NCBI RefSeq assembly: GCF_026212465.1
Contig: NC_080063.1
Location: 7,697,702 to 7,761,701, forward strand
From: Amaranthus tricolor
Lineage: Eukaryota > Streptophyta > Magnoliopsida > Caryophyllales > Amaranthaceae
Length of the DNA: 64,000 bases
Direction: 5' to 3'
Shown: positions 13,567 to 24,986 of the stretch, piece after piece
Numbering within the stretch: position 1 is the stretch's first letter
Layout of the letters: the number at the start of each line of letters is the position of its first letter
Position numbers and translations under genes: made by a program
Notes under the pieces: generated by a model
Told to the model about the DNA's origin: nothing
Seen by the model: the letters and a program-made list of their open reading frames with translations, nothing else
The model's database searches: none

Positions 13567-16500
13567 TATAGTAATAATAATTCTATTAAAAAATTCAGAA
13601 ATTTAAAAATAAAAAAAAAATAAAAATAACTCTCTATTAACAAATAACTTCCTACTTCTCCCTCTAAATCTTATAACTAACCTCACTTATCTATTATAAA
13701 TTAAACCAATTACCCATAATTCATTCACATTATTACTCAGACTTCCTTTTTCTCCTACAAACTACTTCCTCCATCTCCCATTTGCTTAAAATTCAGTCAA
13801 GAAAACGCAAGATTTTGATATTAAAGACAGCTGATTCTAGACCGAGATTATTAGGAGCGTACGTTGTCTAGGATCGCGTGACAAGGTAATTCTCAATGTC
13901 CATCTAATTAGAACTATCCCGTTAGTATTATGTGCTAAGTGATAATTAATGTGCTTAAATAGGATGCATGATTTTATATGACATTATTTTATATGATGTT
14001 ATGTTTTATATATTCTCAAATTATATTTACTATTATTTTTGTCAAACTTGAATTTATAATTACTATTTTGATAAAATTTATATTATTATTTTGATAACGA
14101 AATTTGATACGATTTAGTTGAAAGAGAAATATTTATAATATTATTTTGATGAGAGTTGTATTATTATTTTAATAGTGATTCTAAATGCGATTGAATTTGG
14201 GAGAAATATATTATGATATTAATATTGCAATTGAATATTCTTGAGATATATTTTTCTTGGGAAAACCTATGATCATAAAATAAAATGTATAATGTATGTT
14301 TGATTATATGTTTGTGTGCTTGCGACGAATTATTAAAATATATTAAATCACGTAAAGTGTAATACGAGGGAAATGAAGCTCTTATATTTGTTGTGATCCA
14401 AGTATAAGGGTGATGAACAGGTTCTCCTGTTTGGTTAGTATAGCTGCCGACAGGTATTATTATTTCTGATACTTGATACGATGTTTGGTCTTCCTTCTAT
14501 TTGTTGTGATCCAAGTAGAAAGGGTGTGCACACTAGGGTTCCCTGAGACTACTCTGCTGGCCTTAAATTATTTTGGGTGACGACCTCTTGATGAAGTAGG
14601 TATAGGGGTAAAGCCTCGGCCTACTGGCGTTCTCGTTCCCTCAAATTAAAAAAAATGATTATGTGTTTGTCATTATTAAATATCAAATTAATAAATTGGT
14701 TTATGTGATATTATATATATTGTTTTCTCACATTGTTTTTCTTTTAAACTCAGCGATATGTATATTTTTTTTTCAAAATTATTTTCAATTTAATTATATT
14801 TTATTTTCTTAAACTATTTTCAAACTTAATCGTTTTACGGGATGGAGTTGGAATTACTCAATTTTTTGATTTTGAGAGTTTTCCCCTTTATTTTCTTGCA
14901 TTCTTATGTTGCAGGTTATTGATTGCGTGGGAATCGTGGAGTGAGGATCACCTAGAAACATAGCTTTTATTAGAGTCGTATTTCAGTTTAAATTTTACCT
15001 TAAGTTGTTTAAATTTTATATGGACATAGATTGCGTTCAGTCTTTTCTTATGTTGTAAACCCTCTGTTGGATTTAAAGTTATTAAGTTATTTCTTAGTCG
15101 TTAAGCCTTACATTTATTTTATTAGAAATAGATGTGGCGGTAACACTCCCATAAGTAGGTTTTGGCTCATGTTTTTCATAAAGGGTGTTTTCAAAAGTTC
15201 GACCTATTCTGAGGGTGTTACAGTGATACCCCAGATTTAGCTTTAAAAAAAAAATTGATATACTACTCATATCAATAAGGTGCATTTTATTTTCATGGGA
15301 ACTCATTTTCTAAGAACTTCACACAAACCATCTTAGGATGGATGACCTTCCAGAAATTTTTTCTGGGCGCGCATGAGTGAGGCCAAAGCGCGCTAAAAAG
15401 ACTTATGATGGTTTGTGAGGCCAGTTTACAGTGTAACATTTGAGAAATTAATAATTAAGATGAGTGTGTTTAAAAGAATTGTAAGTACGAGAATGACCTT
15501 ATATATACATAATATAAAAATATTCCAAACTTAATTTCTTTTCTCTTTTACTTCTTTTAATTTAAAAAAAAATAATAAATAAAAATAAAAATAAAATATA
15601 TCAAACCTTTATTACTCTTTCTCCCTCTCACTCGTTGGAACCCATAGGAAGAATCAGAGTCATGTTCTTCCTCTGATTTCTTCTTCCTCGAATTCCTTCT
15701 TCCTCTGACTTCTTCCTCTGATTTCTCCCTCTGAATCCTTGATTCTGATTTTCGCAAGAAGAACAACAATGGCCGTTGTCTTCTTTGTCTTCGACCTTCG
15801 AAGGAAGCCACAGCCCTAACACCATCCCCTTCATCTAATTTCGAAGCAACAATTTCGTTATTCATCTGATTTCTCTCCTGGTTCTTCAAGAAACGTAGTC
15901 CTTCACTTGATTTTTTTTGAAAAGTAACGAACTAAAGCTAATCAGGTATTATCTACTCGATTCTTTCTTTGATTTTCGACACATTATTTCAGCATTATCT
16001 TTAACTTTTCTTTGATTTCGAACCACCATAAGTGTAGAAGCAGCCGAAATCTTCCTCCCTTGACTTGAATTCTGCCGATTTGGGGAAGGATTGAGTGAGT
16101 TTTGGTCCTCTTGATTAAACATCAAATCCAAGCTGAAAATAAAGCATTGAACCTGAATTTTTCCGTTTCTTGCTGCTGTAAACAGAAGGTAGTCCTTCTT
16201 GATTTCTTTCCTTGTTTTTCCTTAATAATTATACTCTTATTCATATACTTTCCCTTGTATAATCTTTCATTCATGTGTTAAACCCTAAATGTTGTTGAAT
16301 CTTGGAATGTATATGAGTTAGTTAGATGATTTATTAAATTGGAAATTCATGGAAAATGTGTTATTAGTGAGTTATGTGATGATGAGAATTTAAGTGTGGG
16401 CTATGATTTTAGTAGTAGATTATTCGAATGATTTAGTTGTGGTTAGTTCAGTGTTCTTGAATGTAATATTAACCTTTTCAAATTATGGTAATGGTTAAAT

Positions 16501-19500
16501 GTTGATTGATTGGTTGTTATTGAAGGTATCTAGGGTTCGTGTGGAAATTATTAGTTGAATGGATAAAGTAGCTGAATCTTTCTTTTGGATAGTTTGTTAA
16601 TCTTGTTTAGTTTCTTGGTTTTGAGTTTAGATGAACATGGAAGTGTTTGAATTGGAATACAAAGGGAATTGTGGAGACGTATAATCTTTACAAGAATATA
16701 AGCTAGACTAAAGCAAGGTTATTTATTTTGATGATATTGAGGGTTGGAGTTAGGACTTGCACAATCTCTGAAATGAGAAATATTAGAATAGAAGATGGAA
16801 CTAAGATGTATTATTAGGATGAGATGCAGTGAGCTATATGAACCTAGTTGTAGTATCGTATGCTTTGTTGTGATGCTATATTTGTTATGCTTCAGGAGGC
16901 AATATTATCGAGGAGCCCTTCTAGTGATCGCGGAGTACCAGACTTAGCTTCTTGAAGCGTTCTTTTGGTGAGTAGTAGCAGTCCCTTAAAGGGTTTGGCT
17001 AGACTACATTCTTGAAAATAAACTTTTTACTAAAGCTCTTTGAAATTGAAAACTGTTGAGACATATGTTGTTGTGAATGTTTATGTTGATATTATGATAT
17101 GGTCAATGGATCAGACTTGCGAGCTGGTCATTGACGGAGTTGAGGAACATTGTTCCCTACTCCCTGTTTTTGAAGTAAATTGTCATTCAGATATTGACTA
17201 GCTTCACCCAAGAGTGACATAGCCTTAGAGCTATGGATGTTCCTCTCAACTAGACTCCCTGTGCGCACATAGATCTAGGAAACTGATGTTGCTTTTAAAC
17301 CTATGATTTGATTTACTGTGTTTTGTTGTTTTGGATTGTTACTTCTCATTCAGTTTAATCGGACCTTCTGTTGTTTTCAACTTTTAGCTTGTCTACAGAT
17401 CGGAACCAGTCGGGAATAATGGATTAGCGGAGGTGATTAGAGGTTCCAAGGATGTATATTGAGCTGAGCACTTAGGAATTCGTAGTTTTGTATTAGGATT
17501 TTGGATAAATGTAAATTTGATTTGGCTGTGTTGGTTATATCGGACTTGTGGAGAATTGTATGATTATCCTTTATTTTAGTTAGATGTTTGTTTTGAGATA
17601 TAGCTGAGTTAGTTACGTTTAAGAGCTGGTGATCCCTTTACTCTAGTTTTGGAAGTGTGATTTCAGTTTCTTGGGAAAATAAACCCCTTGATGACCCTGT
17701 TTACTCAGTCAACGGTAATTCAGGTTGTTACATACAGTCTCCATGGATAGTTAGCGGCGGTCCTAAGGGTGGAAGTGTTACATATGAAGTGATTAGAACC
17801 CACATTATTTCTCCGATTAGTTAGAGACTTCTTATGATTGAAGTGTGGATGAGAATCGAATTGAACCAAGACCTTTTTTCAGGTTGACTTCTATACAATA
17901 TTAAAAGAATCTACTAGATCAAAAACCTAAGCTAATCTTTGTTATTTGACTTATATCTTTTTGCTAATCTTTCATATGCAACTATTATTTTTCTATCGGT
18001 CATTCAACTAAAATTTTACTATTGTATTGGTCATCCAATTATAATTTTTTGCTACAGTATGTTTTTTTATTTATTATACTCCCTCCTATTTATCATAAGT
18101 ATCTCGTTTACTTTATGCATTCTATCCAATGCACTTATTTAATCCTTAATACTTCATATCTAATTATGTATAATTAAGGATTATAAAAAGTTAATATTAA
18201 TAAATTTTACATTAAAAACAATCAAATAAAATCTCACATGGGCGACTATATTTTGACTTATAGATTATTAATAAAATACAATTTAAGAGTAATAGGTAGA
18301 TAGTGTTCCAAAAAATAAATATGACACCTAAGATAAATAGGAGGAATTAATACTTTAACCTCAAATTAAAACCCCTTACTTTGTCCCTATTGTAGACCTA
18401 TAACAACATCAACATATAATTATTTATTTATTTTTAAAACACACCCTTTATGAAAATTACAAAATATTAATTTTTGATGCAAAATGTGCAAGAATTTGGG
18501 CTCGATTCCAACTCTATTTCAGGATCTGTATTTTCCACATGTCCGAATGACGTACCATATCCGTTGTAGTCTAGTTGGTTAGGATACTCGGCTCTCACCC
18601 GAGAGACCCGGGTTCAAGTCCCGGCAACGGAATTTTTTTTTCCCAGTCAACAAGATTACTATATTTTCTTGAAGTGCACAATTTTTGAACAAATTTTTAT
18701 AATTTGTGCGGTAGAAATAAACTGATAAATGACTAGAGCAATTTATTGAAAACAGATTAGTCACAAATTGTATCGCTTTATTGTTCTTTCAGGTCATTGA
18801 GTTGATTTCGAATCAGGTGTTTTGGGTCAATTTAAAATCGGGTTTCGTATTTACATTGATTTTTGCATAATTGTAATTTTTTTTATTTCATAATTTGTGC
18901 AGTAGAAATAAACTGATAAATGACAAGAACAATTTATTGAAAACACATTAGTCACAAATTATATCGCTTTCTTGTTCATTCGGGTTATCAAGTTGATTAC
19001 GAGTCAGGTGTTTTGGGTCGGTTTAAAATAGGGTTTTATGTCTACATTAATTTTTGCATAATTGTAATTTTTTTAAATAGGGTTAAATTGAATTTGATTA
19101 TAAGATCAGATGAATTTCAAATCGTTGAATCTGATTTGAATACTCTATTTATAACGTTCAATATATGCTAGTACATCGTCATAACTAGACCTGGGAAAAA
19201 TTGATCCGACCCGAAAATTGATCCGAAACCCGCCCGAAAAAATTGGGTTGAAACCCGGAAATTATGACCCGAACCCGAAAAATGACCGAACCCGTAAAAA
19301 AACGGGTCGGTCGGGTCCGGGTCGGGTCTGACCCGACGGGTTGGTGCTTGTTAAAAAAACCTAAGTTCTTGAATTTCCTCCTCTTCCGCCATTCCTAAGT
19401 TAAAAAAACCTAAGTGTTGCTGCTGCCGCCGCCATTCCTCCTCTTCCTCAAGTTCTCTCGCTCGATTTTGCTGCCTCCATTCATCTTCCTCAAGTTCTGA

Positions 19501-22500
19501 CGCTCGATTTTGCTGCCGCCATTCATCTTCCTCAAGTTCTCACGCTCGATTTTGCTGCCGCCATTCATCTTCCTCAAGTTCTCACGCTCGATTTTGCTGC
19601 CGCCATTGTCGAATGTAAGTTACTTGCTGATTTGAATCTCCTTTGTCTTCATTCCCTTAGTCCCTTTCCTTTGATTCTTTGTTGATTCTTTGTTTTTGTT
19701 GTTGATTCTTGTTGATTCTGATTTGTTGATTCTGATTTGTCTTCATTCTCACGCTCGATTTGTTGTTGATTCTGATTTGTTTTTGTCTTCATTCTGATTT
19801 GAATCTCCGAGGACGTTTAATTAAGTTTGATTCAGATTTTCAGTACTATAGTGATGGATAACTGGATAGTTTGTTCTTGGGTTACTTTTGGAGCTCACAC
19901 AACACTAAAAACTCCACCTTTTTGTTTGGTACATGCTTTCCTGAAAATGCTTTGTATATGATCATGTTCGACTGTAACTGTGATCAAGGAGTGAAAGACA
20001 TGAATAATACCAATCGTGGTACTTGAACGGCTGACTACATTGTACATTTGTGCTCCTATTTGTCGATGTAGTTGCTTATTGTGGACTGTAATTTGAAGGG
20101 TGTACTTCTCTGCGAAATTGGTGTTCTGTGTTAGTTAAATTCTTATTATTGGTTATGTTATTGGCGATCTTGGTTGATTGATTGAATTGTAGTACAAGTT
20201 AAGTAAGTTTGCTGCTTTAAAAATTTGTGTTGCTGTTGTGTAAAGTCTGGGTTTATAATGTATGGGTTTTTTGTATGTTGTTTGTTTGTTGATAAGCATG
20301 TCAAAACAAAAACGAAGACCTCCAAAATCTCCATTTTCAATGCCAAATCTTCCAATAATTCAAGGATATACTCAACTCTCACCATCTTCATCCTCAACTC
20401 CATCTTCAACTCCAATTATTTCACCGGGATTTTCAATCTCTTCTTCATGTAGTGCGAATTCATGTCCAAGTGTGGGTAAGTTATGAATAAATTTGTTTTT
20501 TTTTTTATAAATTAGTTTAACTGAATGTTTTTTTATAAATTAGTCTAATGTTTAATTTTGCTAAGTCGGTCATTGAGTAATCAGCTTGATACAAACTTGT
20601 TTCTTTGTCTTTATGAGTAGAAGAGCAAGCAGCTACAAACAACATGAATGCGCCACTGTCCGAATGTAAAAAAAGAAAATGGACTTCTCCTGTTTGGAAG
20701 GATTATGATTGTTTTGATGGTCACATGTTTGAGGACAATATTCCAAGAGCTCTTTGTAAATATTGCAAACAAGGTCCTATTCTTGCTCATTCTACTAATG
20801 GAACCACAAATTTTAAGCGTCATAGTGAGTCTTGCTTTGCACGAGCTACTTTTGAAATTAACAAACAAAAAAAGGGTAAGAAAGACAAGGGTGATCTAAA
20901 ACATTTTGACCCTTCCATGTATAAGCAATTAGTGGCTAGGGCAATTATAAGACATGGTTATTCCTTTACATTTGCTGAAGATGCTGAAAATCGAGCTATA
21001 CATAGCTTCTTAAATGAAGATTGTAAATTTATTTGTCGAAAAACCGCTAAGAAGTATTGCTTAGAAGTCCATAAAAATGAAAAACTTAAGTTGAAGAAAC
21101 AAATGAGCATTGGGGTGTCTTCAAAATTTTGCTTAACTACTGATATGTGCATTCGATTGTGGATGAGGATTATCTTTCATTAACTGCACATTATATTGAT
21201 GATGATTGGAAGTTACACAATAAGATTATTGCCTTTTGTCATGTCCCCCCTCCTCATAATGCCAACATGATACATGAGAGGTTAATTGCAATTATAAAAG
21301 AATGGAAGCTTCAACAAAAGGTGTTCTCAATCACATTAGACAATGCTAAGTACAATGATAATATGCAAAAATTGCTTGCTCATAGTCTAAGTGTGTATAA
21401 TCCATTGCTTGCTTATGGTGATTATTTTCATGTTCGTTGTGGTGCTCATATTTTGAACTTAATTGTTCAAGATGGTTTGAAGGTCATTGGAGATGAAATA
21501 AAAACAATAAAGACCTTGGTTAAGTATATAAATGGTTCTGAAGTACGAAAAGCAAAGTTGAGGGAGTGTGCAATTGGTATTGGTGTTAGTATTTCTAAAA
21601 AGTTGTGGTTGGATTGTTCTATAAGATGGAATTCTACCTATAGGATGCTTGAAAGGGCATTGATTTATTGTCCTTGTTATGAAAACCTGAAAAGAATTGA
21701 CAACGACCTTCCTAATATTCCTACACATGATGATTGGTCAAAGGTTAAAAAAATTGTTGCACTTTTAAAACCTTTTGATGATATAACAAAACAGTTTTCG
21801 GGGAGAAATTATCCAACTGCCAACTTGTACTTTAAAAGTGTGTGGAGAATCGAATGTTTGTTGATACAATATGCTGATTGTGAAGATGAGTTTTTAAAAG
21901 ATATGGCAAAGAATATGAAAAATAAATTTGATAAATATCGGGAAAATTATAGCGTTGTTCTTTCTTTTGCTGCCATGATGGATCCTCGTTATAAATTTCA
22001 ATTGATCAAATATTGTTTTGAACACTTGGATCCTCAAAATGGGTCCTGGAAAGCCAACCAAGTCAAAGACAAACTCTATGATTTATTTGCGGAGTATGTA
22101 AGGAATGATACTCCCTATGACCGTGAAGCTAGTAGTCATGTCGTGGATGATGATCTTCCTGTAAGTATTTTTTTTTTTGAAGTTTTTTATAATTGTATTG
22201 TTATTATTTTAACCTTCTAATTACTAGTACTTTAATAGGGATTTTCATCTTTTGCTGGAGGGACTAGTGCAAATTTGTCACAATTAGATATTTATCTTGA
22301 GGAGTCTAGGCTTGATCATCATCTTGAATTAGATGTATTGCAATGGTGGAAAACAAATGAAACTCGACATGCACAGGTTGCGCGTATGGCAAGGGATTTA
22401 TTAGCCATTCCAATTACTACTGTTGCATCCGAGTCAGCTTTTAGCTTAGGAGGTAGAATGCTTACTAAGTATAGAGCTTCTCTTCAACCGGATACTGCTG

Positions 22501-24239
22501 AGGCTTTAATTACTAGTCGTAGTTGGCTATTTGGTTATAAAGTAAAAGAAGGTAAATTTATCAATTATTTGAGTTTTGAATGCAAATAATATGATCTTCG
22601 ATTCGTTAAACTAAAACTATAGTTTATTTTGTGAATTTGTTTTATGTTGATAGATCCACTTGAAAATGGATTAGAGGTTGATCTTCCACCAATGTGTAAT
22701 GAAGAAGCTAACAAAGATTTAGAAGATAAAGATGAAGATGAAGATGAAGAAGATGAAGATGAAAAAGAAGATGAAGGCGAAGAAGAAAATCAAAATGAAG
22801 ATGAAGTGTTTGAACAATTTGCTATTTAACATGTTCTTATTTATACATTTAAATTGATTCATTTGGATTTTTTTTTTTTGTAGTATGATGCATTTTAGAC
22901 ATTTTAATGATTTTTTTTTTATGTTGTATTAGTCGATTGGATATTCTGATGTTTTATGGTAACCCGTTGGATCAATCCGAACCGACCCGAAACCCGGAGT
23001 GATCCGACCTGAAACTGGCCCGATCCGAAACTGACCCGACCCGAAAATGACCCGACCGAAATTAATCCGATCCAAAACCCGACCGACCGACCGACCGTTT
23101 TCCCAGGTCTAGTCATAACTCATAATCAGATGCCCCTTTAGATAAACAGTCTTCTCATTCTTGTAGTAGTTGCACATTACAACGAGGGCAGCATGGGCGG
23201 ATCTAAGTTTTGTATTATATATATGGGTCAACAGTCAATATTGTAATAAATTAAAATTTAAAAATATTTGGTTTTATTAAACACTTCAGAAATTGTGAAA
23301 AATGTTTATATAGAAAAAAAAGACTAGCAAATTAAGTAGTATATTTCACCGTCACTATCAGTATAAGTATTTTAAAAATAAAATAAAACTATATATTATT
23401 AGAAAATGTTGGTGATGTGTTGTGGGTTACGTTTCAAACTACTGAAATTAAGGATACATCATTTGTGATGCATAATGTATATATATTTATTTAAAAAGTT
23501 TCTATTATAAATTTATTTAATTGTATTTTAAAAAATTGGATCTTTAACTATTAAACCATAACATAAGTAGTTTTGTATTGAAATAGTGCCCACTAAAGCA
23601 ATGTGCATCAACTTTAAACTTAGAAAATATATGAATTAGGTAGTATGAGTGGAGTGCAGAGGAAAAAATTGTCCTTTAGTAATACTCTATTGAAATACCA
23701 TAAATAATATATTATAGTTTTATAATACGCTATTTGAAAAATTGTCAAAAATAATTCAATTTTTTAATTATCCACTGTAAATAATTTCAATTATAAATTA
23801 TTTTTTAATAATTTTTTCTTTAATATGTATTTTCTTCTAGTATACTCTATGGGTTAGGGAAAGGGTGGAGTTATGGTGGTTTAGGTCACTAGACAAAGAA
23901 AAAACATACGAAAAAATTAAATTATTAGAAAATAATTCAGAGATAAGATTATTCGCAGTAAATGGGAGAAAAATTGTATTATTTTTGATAATTTTTTTAA
24001 TAATATTTTAATGTATACCTTCCCTACAATAGAAAACGTAATTTTCAAACCCTCACTTTGAAGGATAAAAATTCAAATTTAATACGTTATTGACTCCCTC
24101 ATCTCTCTCTCGTTAACCACAAATCCACAATTATTAACAAAAAATATGATAGACTGTCGCAAGCTTTAATTTCTCAATGGTAACTCAAAACATTTAAGGT
24201 AAATCCAACACTCATCTATGCTTTTAAGGCAATAAATAC

Positions 24240-24289
<50 letters not shown>

Positions 24290-24986
24290 GCGAAAGCAAA
24301 TATGCAATGCAAGTCAAGAATATCAACTGATAGCATTTAACTCATAATATATAAAATTATATATCTAAATAACGTTACTTTTTAGATAAATATTTGTAGG
24401 AGTTTTGCTTTTGTTCCAACATTGACATTATTTGTTCAAAACCTCACCAATCACTTTTTAATTCTGAAAAGAATACATATCCATTTAGATTTTAATCAAA
24501 ATTTTTTGTCTTCACACTCATAAACATGAGAAGACAAACATTGAAAAGTACGGACGATTAAATTAAAAAGTTGGTCTTTAAAGTCTCAGAATACTTTCTC
24601 GGGTAATCATTTCAAAACCTTTTCAATTTCAAAACGTGGATGCAAGTATTTTTTTTTAATATTATCGACACCATTTGATTTTATTTTAGATTCGCCTCTA
24701 AAAGCTATGATTAGGATTTAAAGATGAATTCTCGAGTCGAGTCATAACCTAAGCAGACAGACCCAAACTTAGATTCTGCCCTATTAACATAATATTTAGT
24801 AATAGAATGATGAAAAGTAAAGAAGGGTGGCGTACCGGTGATGGAGTTGAGGCCATTGAAACAAGTCTGAAAAAAAGAAGTGTTGCCTTCTTTAATTGAT
24901 ATGTTAATATTTGGTGCTTCCAATTCATTGAGCAGTGGTTCACTAACATCAACCAGCTTGTTGCTATCATTATTCTCACCCTCCAT
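9696..24986 (-). CDS. AVT1-type vacuolar amino-acid transporter (AAAP family)
   Basis: This is a multi-pass proton-coupled amino-acid transporter of the AAAP superfamily. The AVT1 group acts mainly at the vacuolar membrane. Coding exons on the minus strand: 24986-24836 (50 codons plus one base), 11595-10988 and 10214-9696, for 425 residues. The first exon is an acidic cytosolic N-terminus ending in SFFQTCFNGLNSIT. It joins in phase to GIGILSVPYALASGGWLSL, the family's conserved first membrane segment. Other landmarks are YPDIGEHAFG, LPTVWLDDLSILAYISAGGV and LTVPFFG-like helices, with about ten to eleven hydrophobic segments in all. Intron 1 is 13,240 bp (24835-11596) and filled with transposons and a tRNA gene. 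Intron 2 is 773 bp. The ATG at 24984-24986 is the only early Met in the exon. Splice sites and phases agree, but no transcript was available to me. Confidence 0.9.
10845..10934. mobile_element. Possible CACTA-like relic in AVT1 intron 2
   Basis: A 90-bp segment starts with CACTAC and ends with the inverse, GTAGTG, and carries paired GCGACG/CGTCGC motifs. The preceding 110 bases hold further GGCGACG motifs. This resembles ends of En/Spm-type elements, but there is no matching 3-bp target duplication and the arms are short. Confidence 0.3.
11596..13465. other. Downstream part of AVT1 intron 1, before the nested LTRs
   Basis: This is intronic sequence on the minus-strand gene. It contains a degenerate repeat block (about 12090-12390, listed separately) and otherwise AT-rich sequence. 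A short acidic open stretch on the minus strand around 12890-13000 (Asp/Glu-rich) has no recognisable family. Confidence 0.5.
12090..12390. repeat. Degenerate minisatellite-like block
   Basis: About eight imperfect copies of a short unit occur here, each containing a variant of CAAGCCTTAAAATG followed by CCTAAT or CAACTC. Unit spacing is irregular, about 30 to 45 bp. No coding content was seen. Confidence 0.5.
13472..15222 (+). mobile_element. Inner solo LTR (1,751 bp), nested in the outer LTR
   Basis: It starts TGTAACATCC and ends GGGTGTTACA. It is bounded by a perfect 5-bp target duplication, GTGAT, at 13467-13471 and 15223-15227. Removing the insert and one GTGAT restores the outer LTR's first bases TGTGATACCCC, so this insertion is the younger. 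It has no coding frames. An (ATA)n microsatellite lies near its left end. A motif with GGTGTGCACACTAGGG near 14523 is shared in form with the LTR remnant at 28811-30948. Confidence 0.87.
13509..13561. repeat. (TAA)n microsatellite
   Basis: About 17 units of TAA lie just inside the inner LTR. Read as protein it gives a meaningless leucine/tyrosine run. Confidence 0.95.
18079..18347. mobile_element. Stowaway-like MITE in AVT1 intron 1
   Basis: The left end is CTCCCTCCTATTTATC and the right end carries the imperfect inverse (GATAAATAGGAGG), with TA on both outer sides. About 270 bp, AT-rich and non-coding, as expected for Stowaway elements mobilised by mariner-like transposases. Confidence 0.7.
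18560..18631 (+). tRNA. tRNA-Glu (anticodon CUC)
   Basis: The 72-nt cloverleaf has a perfect 7-bp acceptor stem (TCCGTTG with CAACGGA). The D arm carries the AGTTGGTTAGGAT loop, the anticodon stem is CTCGG/CCGAG around loop CTCTCAC, and the T arm is CCGGG-TTCAAGT-CCCGG. The internal boxes A and B for RNA polymerase III are intact and a T run follows at 18633-18640 as terminator. CCA is not encoded, as is normal for plant nuclear tRNAs. It lies in AVT1 intron 1, on the strand opposite to that gene. Confidence 0.95.
18702..19082. repeat. Direct duplication of about 191 bp
   Basis: Two diverged head-to-tail copies start at 18702 and 18892, each opening with AATTTGTGC(G/A)GTAGAAATAA. They lie between the tRNA gene and the hAT element and show no coding frame. 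Confidence 0.75.
19443..19610. repeat. 42-bp tandem repeat, four copies
   Basis: Copies begin at 19443, 19485, 19527 and 19569, each with CTTCCTCAAGTTCT and GCTCGATTTTGCTG. Copies 3 and 4 are nearly identical. The block lies in the presumed promoter or leader of the hAT transposase. Confidence 0.9.
20298..22829 (+). pseudogene. hAT transposase (BED zinc finger, RICESLEEPER-like), broken by one frameshift
   Basis: Predicted exons are 20298-20475, 20621-22160, 22239-22551 and 22654-22829. The order is a Ser/Pro-rich N-terminus, then a BED zinc finger around 20680-20850 (W..F..., C-K-Y-C, then H). The RNase H-like core follows, with CGAHILNL, a RWNSTY motif and DPRYK. The hAT dimerisation region comes next (QWWK..., ASESAFSLGGR), then an Asp/Glu-rich tail. 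The frame changes near 21145: the upstream frame stops at 21183 while the conserved text continues in another frame from about 21150. The length arithmetic fits one missing base at the conserved D-M-W motif. Exons would otherwise give about 735 codons. A sequencing error would also explain it. Confidence 0.88.
23120..24835. other. Upstream end of AVT1 intron 1
   Basis: AT-rich intron sequence with a (TA)n tract at about 24242-24287. A GGGCGGATCTAAG motif near 23195 and an inverted TTAGATTCGCC motif near 24688 might be the ends of a decayed element of about 1.5 kb. I could not find a target duplication, so this is only a possibility. Confidence 0.4.
24242..24287. repeat. (TA)n microsatellite
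   Basis: A run of about 23 TA units within AVT1 intron 1. Confidence 0.95.

Larger units (their letters stand above)
13466..17782 (+). mobile_element. Outer solo LTR (2,561 bp without its insert), in AVT1 intron 1
   Basis: The element starts TGTGAT (13466-13471) and ends GTGTTACA (17782), giving canonical TG...CA termini. The flanking 5-bp direct repeats are identical: TATGA at 13461-13465 and 17783-17787. A second LTR sits between base 6 and base 7 of this element, so its remaining body is 15228-17782. There are no gag-pol frames. It contains a GGGCGCGCATGAGTGAGG segment near 15365 and C/T-rich stretches near 15650-15750 that look like LTR promoter/leader sequence. The lack of a second LTR copy and of internal genes points to a solo LTR. 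Confidence 0.85.
19186..23111 (+). mobile_element. hAT transposon, near-complete (3,926 bp), in AVT1 intron 1
   Basis: The element has terminal inverted repeats TAGACCTGGGAAAA / TTTTCCCAGGTCTA. It is flanked by a perfect 8-bp target duplication, GTCATAAC, at 19178-19185 and 23112-23119, the hallmark of hAT transposition. Clusters of GACCCG/CGGGTC-type motifs fill both subterminal regions (19200-19345 and 22965-23095), where transposase probably binds. A four-exon transposase gene on the plus strand occupies 20298-22829. The identical duplications suggest a fairly recent insertion, although the transposase carries a frameshift. Confidence 0.95.

Noticed and set aside
13398..13643. Leucine-rich open frame on the minus strand
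   Set aside because: It is a translation of the (TAA)n tract inside the inner LTR.
15557..15889. Arg/Glu-rich minus-strand frames
   Set aside because: They are antisense readings of a C/T-rich stretch in the outer solo LTR.
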